From contig CAVZRC010000003.1 of assembly GCA_963777695.1 (NCBI GenBank), positions 2,666,001 through 2,730,000 on the forward strand: a stretch of DNA of 64,000 nucleotides, in the 5' to 3' direction. The stretch is from CAVZRC01 sp963777695. GTDB lineage: Bacteria; Planctomycetota; Planctomycetia; Isosphaerales; Isosphaeraceae. A program made the position numbers and the translations under genes. The notes under the pieces were generated by a model that was not told the origin of the DNA, did no database searches, and worked only from the letters and a program-made list of their open reading frames with translations. Of this stretch, positions 25,526 to 34,492 are shown one piece after another; the stretch's first letter is position 1; every line of letters starts with the position of its first letter.

Positions 25526-25533
25526 GCTGACGT
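25526..25533. repeat. Target-site duplication, right
   Basis: GCTGACGT, identical to 23944-23951. Confidence 0.95.
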
Positions 25534-25815
25534 CGAAGTAACAGCTCGCCTGCTCCGGGTCGCGGCCGTTGATCGTCAGGCCGATCCGGACGTCGTCGCG
25601 ACCGAGGATGGCGGATTGCCCGTCCTTCTCGACCAGCGCGAAGCCGAGCACCTGGGTGTAATACCCGACCGCCGGCCCGATCGCCTTTACCGGTAGGGCG
25701 TTCGTGTCCGTGTCGCCGATGGGGTAGACCCCCTTGAAGATCGCTCTGGTCAACAATGGGACCTTCCTTTCGCTCGATTGGGATCAGAGTCTGTCCCGGG
25801 CAAGATGGGATCGTC

Positions 25816-25873
25816 GTAGGGTGGGTGAAACCCACCGAGAGGGCCTCGCACCGGCGGGTTTCACCCGCCCTAT
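25816..25873. repeat. Palindromic family P1, copy 1
   Basis: GGGTGGGTGAAACCCACCG is followed by a short spacer and CGGCGGGTTTCACCCGCCC. Each arm is itself a hairpin (GTGGGT, GAA loop, ACCCAC). It lies between the VOC start and the GNAT stop. Confidence 0.9.
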
Positions 25874-25906
25874 AAGAGTCTATTCCGGAAGCCGGATCGG
25901 ACCGTT

Positions 25907-25968
25907 GTCGGGTGGGTGAAACCCACCGAGAGGGCCTCGCACCGGCGGGTTTCACCCGCCCTACAAGA
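25907..25968. repeat. Palindromic family P1, copy 2
   Basis: Almost identical to copy 1, including the spacer GAGAGGGCCTCGCAC, and in the same orientation 33 bp away. It ends 11 bp before the GNAT stop codon. Confidence 0.9.
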
Positions 25969-25979
25969 CTCGATCGGGC

Positions 25980-26735
25980 TCAAACTTCCGCCAGGACACT
26001 GGTCAAGATCCGGGCGCACGGCAGGAGTCCCGCCTTTTGAAGCGTCGCGCGGGACGCCGCATTGGAGACATTGCATCGTGCCGCGGGGATGCGTCCCTGC
26101 TCGTAACACGCCCGCTTCAGCTCCTGGATCAGGTAGCTGCCGTATCCGCGACGTCGCCGGGGCCCGTCAACCTCCATGTAGAGATCGCCGTAGGGGGGGT
26201 TGTAGTGGAGCATGATCCCCCCGGTGGCGACGACGTTGCCGTCGTGCTCGATCAGCCAGTCGCCGACCCCTTCGACCGTGTGTGGAAAGATGCGATCCTT
26301 GTCCGCCTCGGTGATCCGGCGGAAGTTGGCTCCGGGAATGTCGAGGTTCGTCGTCAGGGCGTCGTGGAAGAGGATCCGGTCGCTCGTGATCGCGGTGCAG
26401 CAGTCGTAGAGCATGAGGGTGAGGAAGACATCGTTCGTCTGGACCTCGATCCGCCTGGCCTGGCTCGCCTCGATCAGTGAACGGAAGATCGCGGGCGCCG
26501 AGCCGCGATAGGGCGGAAGGACGTAGAACTCCTTGATCATGTCCTTCGGCTCGCCGTGATATCCCATCACGAAGCCGTAGCCCGCGACCCGGCCGTCCGC
26601 CCGGATCAGGAACAGATTGCCGAATCCCCGCCCAGGCAGCGAGTCGTGGACGATCTGGCAATTCATCTCATGACGGTAGAGTTGCCGCAGGGGCAGGATT
26701 TCCTCCAGCGGGACGGGCAAGACCTCGATCGTCAT
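25980..26735 (-). CDS. GNAT-family N-acetyltransferase
   Basis: A 251-residue protein. The start ATG 26735 is preferred over an ATG 18 bp upstream because GGGAGG stands five bases before it. The acetyl-CoA loop is GPRRRRGYGSYLIQELKRAC (the R/QxxGxG/A motif), followed by the family end NVSNAASRATLQKAGLLPCA. The N-terminal half looks like a second, degenerate GNAT-like domain (FLIRADGRVAGYGFVMGYHG; EFYVLPPYRG). It transfers acetyl from acetyl-CoA to an unknown amine. It is the first gene of a possible GNAT-VOC-hydrolase unit now split by P1 repeats and the insertion sequence. Confidence 0.85.
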   Translation of the reverse strand: MTIEVLPVPLEEILPLRQLYRHEMNCQIVHDSLPGRGFGNLFLIRADGRVAGYGFVMGYHGEPKDMIKEFYVLPPYRGSAPAIFRSLIEASQARRIEVQTNDVFLTLMLYDCCTAITSDRILFHDALTTNLDIPGANFRRITEADKDRIFPHTVEGVGDWLIEHDGNVVATGGIMLHYNPPYGDLYMEVDGPRRRRGYGSYLIQELKRACYEQGRIPAARCNVSNAASRATLQKAGLLPCARILTSVLAEV

Positions 26736-27069
26736 CGGGACCTCCCTGCTCATGACTCCCTACGGGGGCGTTCTATTCTTCTGGACAGTAGATCCGAAGG
26801 GTAACCCGAGGATCGAGACACGGCAAGGTGGATCTTTTGTGTTAGAATCGGCCTCAATTGATGCCCTGGCCCGATCCCATCCGAGGTCTCGCCATGCGAA
26901 CCGCCATGCTTTGCCGCCGCGAAGGCTGTTCGAATGTCGCTTGCTGGATCGGGCCGTCTTGCTAGATGACCTTTCGTAATCCTGGGAGGGCGAGGCTCCG
27001 TCCGAGCCGAGCGGCACGGCTCGCCAGGAGGCTCGCCCTCGCGGGATCGCCGGGGTGATTTAGAGCGAT
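26736..27069. repeat. Intergenic region with a palindrome (26984-27040)
   Basis: GAGGGCGAGGCTCC (26986-26999) is perfectly inverted at 27027-27040, and a nested GAGCCG/CGGCTC stem lies at 27004-27022. It sits just after the kinase stop. No gene is seen in the rest. Confidence 0.85.
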
Positions 27070-29530
27070 TCAGCGTGAGGGATGCGAGGAACTCGGGACG
27101 GTCGCCGGTTGTCTGTCGAAGACTTCGAGCCGCTGACGCTGTCGCTCGAGGATCACCCGACATTCTTCGTCGTCCGGATTGAGCGAGACGGCCCGTCGAG
27201 CGGCTTCCACACCGCGAAGCAACCAGATCCGGGGATCCTTCCCGTGGTCACGCATCGCATTCTTAGCCTGTTGCGCGTGGGCTTCGCTCAACAGCAGGTG
27301 GGCCTTATCGTTCTTCGGATGGAGTTCCGCAACGCGAATCGCCAGGGCGAGCAAGCGCCCCGCGGTCCGAAGGGCCTTGGGGAGCTCATCGGAGGCGCGC
27401 TGGCACGTGGCGAGGCAGCTCGCAAACCCGTGGAGCCTCAAGGCGGCCGCGGGGAGGAACGAATCGTCCCGTCCGATCGCCCGTAGCTCGGCACCCAGGG
27501 TCTTGACGAGGTCCTCGGCAAAATCCCGGTCGGAAACGCCTTCGGTCCTGGGGCTAATCCGCGGCGAGCCCGGGCACGCCCAACCGCATCGGATCGCGGC
27601 CAGTTGAGCCAGATAGATCAGGGTTGGCTCCGGCGACACGATCGGTCGTCGCGATTCGCGGTCGGCCACGATGCGCAGCTCTGCCGGATCGCCCGGATCC
27701 ATCCCGAGCCAGCTCCGCGTGGCCCGTCGGGCGAAGATGATCCGACGGACTGGCTTCATCGGGCCCGGGAGCGTCTCGAGCATGTCGCGATCGTCCTCCA
27801 GGACACGCAGCCCCAGTTCCGGGTTGCCTCGCCGGAACAGCGAGTCCGCGATCCGCTTGCGGGCGTCGGACAGCAGGCAGGCCGCGTCGAGGCCGCGCGG
27901 GCCTTCGCACAGGCTCGCCACCAGTCGGTTCCCCTGTCGGCCGAGCTCGCCCAACCACGGGCTCGCCCGGGGCCCCGAGGACGACGGGTCGATATCCGCG
28001 AGCGAGATCAGTATCGCCAGTGCTCGAAATGTCGCGTCGTGATCATTGTTGTTGATGTAAAATTTGTTTCGAAATATTTGATAAGCCTCTCCGAAATAAA
28101 AGAGCGATTGATCGGATCGTCCGAGCATGACGGACGTACGCCCGAGGGTTTCATCGATCAGGGCGAGTCGCAGGTTGTCGCCGCCCGGGTAAGACTGCCT
28201 GGCCCGCAGCTCTTGCTCCCTCGCCGTCTCCAGGACGGTCTGATGATGCCCGGCGTATCGGTTGAGATCGAGGTTCCCCACTGTTGAAGCCACGAGCTTG
28301 TCGAGCGACGCCGCGGTCTCCCGATAATCCCGCTCGGCGGCGGTTCGAGCGGCCTGCGCCCGTCTCCAGAGCATCCGGAGTTCGACCGAAATCCCCGCGA
28401 CCAGGACGGAGACGGCCAGGAGCAGCCAGGAGACCGTCGGGTTCCGCCGCGCCAGGCTCCAGCCTCCTTCCAGGGCGCCGCGCGCCGGGCCTCGATCGGC
28501 ATCCCCTCGAGGTATCGCTCCAGGTCGTCGGCCAGTGCATCGGCCGTGGGATAGCGGCCGATGGGTCGCGGATGCAGGCACTTCAGGCAGATGAGTTCCA
28601 GATCGCGAGGGATGTCCGGGTTGTGGCGTCGCGGTGTCGTCGGCTCCCGGCCGCGCGTCGAAAGGCCCAGCGCCTCCGGGCGGCTCGGAAGGAACGGGAC
28701 GCGCCCGGTGAGCATGTGGTAGAACGTCGCCCCCAGGCCGAAGACGTCGGTCGTCGCGCCGAGGGATGGCGGATCGTCGGCGAACTGCTCGGGTGCGGCG
28801 TATTGGAGCGTACCCATCGGCAGTTGAGTCGTGGTCTGGACGCCCCCGCGGCTGCCGATCAGCCGCGCGATCCCGAAGTCGGCGAGCTTGGGCTCGGCCG
28901 CCTCCGGCTCTCCATCGAGCAGGATATTGGATGGCTTGATGTCGAGATGAAACACGCCATGCCGATGGGCATGCGAGACCCCCGCGCGGTCAACCGCAGG
29001 ACCTCCGCGGCCCGGCGCGGCGGCATCGGCCCGGCCAGTCGGTCGCGGAGGTTGCCCCCGGTCACGAGCTCGAGCGCGATGAGGACCGAGTTCCCCTCGA
29101 TCCACGCGTGGTGAAGGCGGACGACGTTGCGATGGGGCGGGATCCTGGCGAGCATCCTCGCCTCGCGGAGCCGTCGGCGACGTTCGCCGGGGTCGGCCGC
29201 GTCAACGCAGGGGACGATCTTGATCGCGACGCGCAGCCCGCTGTCGACCGCCCTGGCCCGATAGACGATGCCCATGCCCCCGCGTCCCAGCAGCGATTCC
29301 ACCTCGTAGCCGGCCAGGGCGGGGAGCCGCGGCGGGACCGCCGCCATTCGAACGTCCGACGAGGCGTCGGAGAGGCGATCGAGCACTCGCTGGCAATGTT
29401 CGCACCGCTCGATGTGATCGCTGATCCGGTGGAAGTCCGGACCGGTTCGCGAGTCGAGTCCCAGGCCGGCGAGGGCCTCCTCGGAAGGGCATGCGTCGTC
29501 CGGCTCGGCGGCGATCGCGGTCAGGTGCAT
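27070..29530 (-). pseudogene. Membrane Ser/Thr protein kinase, two frameshifts
   Basis: Three frames join into one planctomycete-type Hanks kinase. The start is ATG 29530, ten bases inside the sigma-factor gene, and an HIERCEHCQRVL zinc-finger-like motif comes first. The kinase domain follows: LLGRGGMGIVYRA, VAIKIV, then (after a shift near 29000) the catalytic loop HLDIKPSNILL with Leu in place of the usual Arg, DFGIARL and YAAPEQ. After a second shift near 28450 come a membrane segment (VSWLLLAVSVLVAGISVEL) and an extracytoplasmic TPR-like region of about 430 residues. It probably senses something outside the membrane and phosphorylates targets inside. Broken only by frameshifts; the rest is well conserved. 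Confidence 0.8.
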
Positions 29531-30125
29531 CGGGGCTCGCCCCCCGCGCATGGGGTCGAACGGTCGGCTTCGTCCCGGAGCTTCCGCTCGACCCGCTTCC
29601 GCGCCTCGAAGACCGCCGCCCGGGTCTTGCCGAGCCGCTCGGACGCCTCCTTGAGGGCGAGGCCCTCGACGCTCACGAGCCAGAACGCCTCCCAGGTCTC
29701 GGGGCTGACCCTGGCCCGGACCGCCTGCTGGATCCGCTCGGCCGCCTCGAACCGCGCCGCCCAGGGCGGTCGCATCGTCGTCGACGGGCTCCGGGGACGC
29801 GGGATCGCTCCGGAGCGAGTCAACGGCCCGATTCCGCGCCCGCAAGATGTCGAACGATCCGGGAACGGCCGAGCGTGGCGAGCCAGCCCCGGAATCGCCG
29901 GCTCGGATCGTAGCGGAACGAGCCCAGCCGCCGGGCAAGGTCGATCCAGACCCGCTGGACGACCTCATCCGACTCATCCTCCGACAGGCGAGCCTGGCGG
30001 CAGAGCGAGCGGAGCAGCGGCTCATCACGCCGGACCAGGATGGTCCAGGCCTCGCCGTCGCTCCAGTCGCCGGCCCTCGCGAGCAGCTCGGGCCGCGTGG
30101 CGGTGCCGTCGTCGGGAACTTGCAT
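29521..30125 (-). pseudogene. ECF-type RNA polymerase sigma factor, two frameshifts
   Basis: From ATG 30125 (MQVPDDGTATRPELLARAGD) the region 2 helix reads WIDLARRLGSFRYDPSRRFR and then GWLATLGRS. A shift near 29845 leads to ARNRAVDSLRSDP, and a shift near 29770 leads to region 4, with the helix-turn-helix in WLVSVEGLALKEASERLGKT and then RAAVFEARKRVERKL, ending at 29521. This sigma factor followed by an overlapping kinase is a recurrent planctomycete pair in which the kinase is thought to act with the sigma factor. The overlap (ATG inside the last codons) indicates coupled translation. Confidence 0.8.
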
Positions 30126-30403
30126 GGGTCGAGTCCGGACGGATGCAGGGATGGGAATGACGAATTCGATCAATTTGCGACGATCGCGTTGACGCCGTTC
30201 GTAGTACGGGCGGATCGCCAGGTCAAGCGAGATCAAGAACGATGATAAGCGAGCCACAACGCTTTCGCAAGCGTCCGGGTGCCGGGTGCGCACCGACTCA
30301 TCGCTCGCCCCGAGTGGCTTGACCTCGATCCCCTCCCAACTTACCCGAGGCCGAGCAGGCCGAGGATTCACCAGAGAACAACGCCCCAGAGGTTCGCCCA
30401 ACC

Positions 30404-31540
30404 ATGAGGAGACCACACGCCATGCCGACCAAGTACCCGACGTCCCACCCAGCGGATCGCGTCCTCACGCCCTTCGCGATCACGGCCTCGGACTCGCCCT
30501 CGCGGGCCGGCTGGTCCCTGACGACGATCGCCACATTCAACGTCCTGATCCTGGCCGGATCGCTTGTTGAAAGGATCTTTCTCTCGAAACGGACGTCGAA
30601 AGGACTCGCGAGGATCGCGACGCTGTTCGTATGGGGCGGCCTCGCTGTCACCGGAGTGGCCAACGCGGGTTCATACACCTACATCACCCTCGACGCGCCC
30701 GGGTCGAGCAACTACACGATTGCTGACGGCATCAACGACGCGGGCCAGGTCGTGGGCTACTACTACGACTACACGGGTTTTCATGGATTCCTCGAGAACG
30801 GCGGAGTTTACGCGACTGTCAACGCCCCCGGCGCGTACTACGGCACCTATGCTTACGGCATCAACAACGCGGCTCAGATCGTAGGCTCCTGGGTCAACGG
30901 CAGCAAAGTTCACGGATTCGTCGAGAGCGGCGGAGTCTTCACCGAGCTAAACTTTCCCGGCGGGTACTACAACATGCAGCCTACCGGCATCAACAACGCG
31001 GGCCAGGTCGTGGGCTCTTACAGCGACAACCACGGGCCCCAGGGCTTCCTCGAGAGCGGCGGAGTGTACACCACGCTCAACTTCCCGGGCACGACCCTCG
31101 ACACGAATGCGACCGGCATCAACGACGCCAGCCAGATCGTGGGTAATTACGGCGAAGGGTCCGCGTCTCAGGGATTCGTCGAGAGTGGCGGAGTCTACAC
31201 CACGCTCGACGTCCCCGGCGCGATCTACGGCACCTGGGCTAGCGGCATCAACGACGCCGGCCAAGTCGTCGGCTATTACGGCGACGTCACGGGGGACCAC
31301 GGATTCGTCGAGAGCGGCGGAGTGTACACCACGCTCGACGTCCCGGGCGCGACCTACACTTCTGCTCTCGGGATCAACGACGCCGGCGCGATCGTTGGCG
31401 AGTACGAGGACGCCACGGGCTTTCACGGATTCGTCGCGACCGCGACTGCTGTTCCCGAACCTTCGTCGATCGTCATGGTCGGCACATCGGCACTGATGGG
31501 CCTGGGTTACGCCTGGTGTCAACGCCGCAAGACCAGGTGA
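30404..31540 (+). CDS. PEP-CTERM protein with HAF-type repeats
   Basis: A 378-residue exported protein. Six tandem repeats of about 40-45 residues each contain GINDAGQVVGYY, a loop, then HGFVESGGVYTTLDVPGA (the extracellular HAF repeat pattern). The C-terminus AVPEPSSIVMVGTSALMGLG and then the basic end CQRRKTR is a PEP-CTERM sorting signal, removed by an exosortase. The mature N-terminus is probably after LAVTGVANA. The start is uncertain: the frame before the signal-like segment adds about 80 residues with another hydrophobic stretch, and ATG 30404 or 30422 are both possible. It is followed by another PEP-CTERM gene on the same strand. Confidence 0.85.
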   Translation: MRRPHAMPTKYPTSHPADRVLTPFAITASDSPSRAGWSLTTIATFNVLILAGSLVERIFLSKRTSKGLARIATLFVWGGLAVTGVANAGSYTYITLDAPGSSNYTIADGINDAGQVVGYYYDYTGFHGFLENGGVYATVNAPGAYYGTYAYGINNAAQIVGSWVNGSKVHGFVESGGVFTELNFPGGYYNMQPTGINNAGQVVGSYSDNHGPQGFLESGGVYTTLNFPGTTLDTNATGINDASQIVGNYGEGSASQGFVESGGVYTTLDVPGAIYGTWASGINDAGQVVGYYGDVTGDHGFVESGGVYTTLDVPGATYTSALGINDAGAIVGEYEDATGFHGFVATATAVPEPSSIVMVGTSALMGLGYAWCQRRKTR

Positions 31541-31590
31541 GCCGTCGTCACGTATGCAAAGGTGCCGGAGGCGATTTGGAAAGCTGTATT

Positions 31591-31692
31591 TGTGGGGTGG
31601 GTGGAGCTGAGCTTCGCTCAGCACAACTCACCATTGGAGTGAACCTTGCGTCGGTGGGTTGCGGCGGGCAGGGCCCGCCTCCACCCACCCTA
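31591..31692. repeat. Palindromic element, P1-like but divergent
   Basis: GGGTGGGTGGAG near the left end pairs with CTCCACCCACCC at the right end. Inside each half lies a further hairpin (GCTGAG-CTTCG-CTCAGC and GGCGGGC-AGG-GCCCGCC). Same plan as P1, different sequence. It stands in the gap between the two PEP-CTERM genes. Confidence 0.8.
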
Positions 31693-31776
31693 CGGGCCGG
31701 AGACTCCGCTCTCCGGATCGCCTCTGACATTCCTCCTTCATCTCGATCCCCTCGAGCACTCCTGGAGAAATCATCG

Positions 31777-33012
31777 ATGAGCGCACAGTCCGTTTGCCTC
31801 CGCACACTCGCCATCGTGGCGATCTTCTCGCTGGTCATCGCGGATCAGGCCCAAGCCGGTGGCCTGACCGCGATCGCGTCGTTCAACGGCCCCGACGGTA
31901 AGTATCCCTATTACGCAGGCGTGTCGGTCAACACCAACGGCAACCTCTTCGGCACCACAGCGACGGGCGGCACCAGCGATAACGGCACGGTCTTCGAGAT
32001 CGCCAAGGGGTCGAGCACCATCACGACCATCGCCTCGTTCAACGGGGTCAGCAATGGTAGTCAGCCGAATGGACTGACCATTGATGCCTGCGGCAACCTT
32101 TACGGAACGACCGGTGGGAACGGCACGGTCTTCGAGGTCGCCAAAGGGTCGAACACCATCACGACCATCGCCTCGTTCAACGGGACCAACGGGTTAAGTC
32201 CCGGCGCGAGCGTGACAGTGAACGCCCAGGGAAACCTCTACGGGACCACCCGACAGGGCGGTTCCGGCGGTCTCGGTACGGTCTTCGAGATCGCCAAAGG
32301 GTCGAACACGATCACCATACTCGCCTCATTCAGCGGCGCAAACGGGGACCAACCCATCGCGGGTGTGACCCTCGACGCCCAAGAGAACCTCTATGGGACG
32401 ACGTATCGTGGCGGTTCCAGCGGTCTCGGCACGGTCTTCGAGGTCGCGAAGAGCTCGGGCGTCGCCACGACCATCGCCTCGTTCGACGGCCTCAACGGTC
32501 AATCACCCATCGCGGGCGTGACGTTCGACTCCGGTGGGAATTTTTACGGGACGACACAGACCGGCGGATCCGACGGGCTCGGCACGGTCTTCGAGATCGC
32601 CAAGGGCTCGAACATGATCACAGCAATCGCCTCGTTCACCGGTGATAACGGCCAGACTCCCTCCGCAGGCGTGATATTCGACGCGATCGGCAACCTTTAC
32701 GGGACAACAACACACGGCGGACCCAGTGATGACGGCACGGTCTTCGAGATCGCCAGGGGGTCGAACACGATCACCACGCTCGCCTCTCTCGACGGGGCCG
32801 ACGGATCTTCTCCATACGCGGCCTTGACTTTCGGCCCAAACGGCGACCTCTACGGGACGGCCACCTTCGGTGGCAATAGCGGCTATGGGACGGTCTTCGA
32901 TGTCAGCGGGGCGGGTGCGGTTCCCGAGCCGTCAGCGATCATCTTGCTCGGAACCGGCCTGCTCTGCCTCGGTGTCCTCCTCCGTCACAAATGCCCCCTC
33001 TCGAACCTCTAA
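31777..33012 (+). CDS. PEP-CTERM protein with GloVer-type tandem repeats
   Basis: A 411-residue exported protein. The start ATG 31777 has GGAG nine bases upstream. The signal peptide is MSAQSVCLRTLAIVAIFSLV with cleavage probably after QAQA. It has eight repeats of about 45 residues with the core NLYGTTxxGGxxGxGTVFEI, then AKGSNTITTIASFNG. This is the choice-of-anchor tandem repeat called GloVer. The C-terminal sorting signal AVPEPSAIILLGTGLLCLGV is followed by basic LLRHK, as in PEP-CTERM. The role is presumably at the cell surface; ligand unknown. Repeats 2 and 3 share long nucleotide identity, so copy number may vary between strains. Confidence 0.85.
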   Translation: MSAQSVCLRTLAIVAIFSLVIADQAQAGGLTAIASFNGPDGKYPYYAGVSVNTNGNLFGTTATGGTSDNGTVFEIAKGSSTITTIASFNGVSNGSQPNGLTIDACGNLYGTTGGNGTVFEVAKGSNTITTIASFNGTNGLSPGASVTVNAQGNLYGTTRQGGSGGLGTVFEIAKGSNTITILASFSGANGDQPIAGVTLDAQENLYGTTYRGGSSGLGTVFEVAKSSGVATTIASFDGLNGQSPIAGVTFDSGGNFYGTTQTGGSDGLGTVFEIAKGSNMITAIASFTGDNGQTPSAGVIFDAIGNLYGTTTHGGPSDDGTVFEIARGSNTITTLASLDGADGSSPYAALTFGPNGDLYGTATFGGNSGYGTVFDVSGAGAVPEPSAIILLGTGLLCLGVLLRHKCPLSNL

Positions 33013-33161
33013 CTCAGAGGCTGCCGAGAGGTGGCCCCTCCGCGAGAGCGGCCGCCTCCCGGCGTGACCACGGGCGTCAGCCCGTGTTTCGGACGAGGGA
33101 CTACCCACAATCCGAGGGGCATGGGGCGCAGTTGACACTCGAATCCGACGCGCCTGCACCG

Positions 33162-34364
33162 TCAGGCATCGACGTCTCGCGAGTGCGGCGAGGCCGAGTC
33201 GTGGACCGCGGTCGGCGCCGGGTCGTCGGCCTTGACGACTCGCATCGGGAGGCCGCAGAGCGCGGAGAGCGTCTCCGCCGATGCGAGGCACCGATCCGCC
33301 CGGCTGAGTTTGCCGCCCCGGGTGCGGAGTTCCCGGGGTGTTGATCGGTCATCGTAGAGGACGAACTCGTAAGGTCCCCCCGAGAGGCCGACCGATCGGT
33401 ATGCAGATTTCTGGAACGGGATCCTCGCCTCGCGGACGAAGACCGCATCGAACCGGTCGAGGGAGTAGGTCTCATCCCAATGCGATCCCAGGAATGACCC
33501 CCGACGACGGACCGACCGGCTCGGGAAGTCGATCTCGACGCCGGACCGGTACGCCAGCATCAAGGCACCGGCCAGCGGAATGACGGACATGATCAACAGA
33601 TCGACCACCGAACGGGCCGCCCCGAGGCCGCCACCGAGGGGCTCGGTCCAGGCCGAATGGGCCATGAGGGCCATGAAGAGCGTCCCGGCGATCAACAGGA
33701 CCAGGGCCGCGGCCCGTGCCCCGAGAGGGACGCGCACGATCTTCAGCACCGGGTTGCCCGAATCCAGCAATCGGACCTCGGACGGCGGCCGTCGCGGGCC
33801 GGAAGTCGATCGGTGGTGTCGGCCCGTCGTGTCCCGGAACTTCAACCCGGTGAACTCGGCCAGCGAGACCGCGAGCGACCATCGCCCCAAACGGTCGAAT
33901 GCGGCCGACAGCCGGGCGAGGAAATGGAAGAGCTGGGCCGTCGGGACCGGTCCCGGGACGTCAACGTCGAGCGCCACGTTTGGGCCGACCAGGACGACTG
34001 CGAAGACACCGTTCGGATCCTGCGGCCCGCCCCCGAGGAGGCGCAGCTCGACCGCCTCGAAGTCGGTGAACGGGTAATGACTCTCTCCCAGCGTCCGGAT
34101 CAGCCGGGCCTTGGATGTGACCGTGCGTGACCGTCGATCGACCACGGTCTCCCAGCGCACCAGGATCAGGGGGATGGCGAGCCTGAAGATGCCGGCCGAG
34201 CCCGCGATTCCCAGGCCGCCGACGATCGCGGGAATCAGGCCGCCGCCCAGGACGAAGATGACGAGCTTGGCGAGAACCAACAGCTCCATCAGGAAGAGCA
34301 GCACTCCGAAGAGCCGGGCCGGCGGCTCGGGGCGACGCACGCGGACGACATCGAGATCAACCAT
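33162..34364 (-). CDS. Membrane protein with an internal duplication, unknown function
   Basis: About 400 residues; ATG 34364 is preferred (GGGAG nine bases upstream) over a GTG seven codons earlier. Two halves share a layout. Each has a pair of membrane segments followed by a beta-rich soluble part: first VVDRRSRTVTSKARLIRTLG then HYPFTDFEAVEL, second GVEIDFPSRSVRRRGSFLGS then TYSLDRFDAVFV. The D-x-x-x-R-x-V plus F-D/E-A-V pattern suggests an ancient duplication of a PH-like or DUF-type module. The gene is intact. No function can be assigned. Confidence 0.7.
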   Translation of the reverse strand: MVDLDVVRVRRPEPPARLFGVLLFLMELLVLAKLVIFVLGGGLIPAIVGGLGIAGSAGIFRLAIPLILVRWETVVDRRSRTVTSKARLIRTLGESHYPFTDFEAVELRLLGGGPQDPNGVFAVVLVGPNVALDVDVPGPVPTAQLFHFLARLSAAFDRLGRWSLAVSLAEFTGLKFRDTTGRHHRSTSGPRRPPSEVRLLDSGNPVLKIVRVPLGARAAALVLLIAGTLFMALMAHSAWTEPLGGGLGAARSVVDLLIMSVIPLAGALMLAYRSGVEIDFPSRSVRRRGSFLGSHWDETYSLDRFDAVFVREARIPFQKSAYRSVGLSGGPYEFVLYDDRSTPRELRTRGGKLSRADRCLASAETLSALCGLPMRVVKADDPAPTAVHDSASPHSRDVDA

Positions 34365-34492
34365 CCGTTCAAACTCCCGCGGCACTCGCGGACGATGGGA
34401 AGATCGCGATCGGTTCCTTCAATCATGCAGGCGACAGGAGTAGCCCCGGAATCACCGCCGACGGGCAGGGGGTCGGTGATGTCGCTCGCCGA

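Larger units (their letters stand above)
23797..25756 (-). pseudogene. VOC/glyoxalase-family gene interrupted by an insertion sequence
   Basis: The 5' part (25756 to 25526) encodes LTRAIFKGVYPIGDTDTNAL and onward to CYFDVS, and the 3' part (23951 to 23797) encodes DVEALRSELDAKGIEPGHVG and ends CFCFGQPA. Removing the 1574-bp element and one 8-bp target copy joins them in frame as FDVSDVEALR, giving a protein of about 129 residues. This is a small vicinal-oxygen-chelate protein (glyoxalase/bleomycin-resistance superfamily), with IGPAVGYYTQVLGFALVEKD as the conserved N-terminal helix. The start is TTG 25756 after GGAAGG. The lack of decay on either side says the insertion is recent. Confidence 0.9.
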
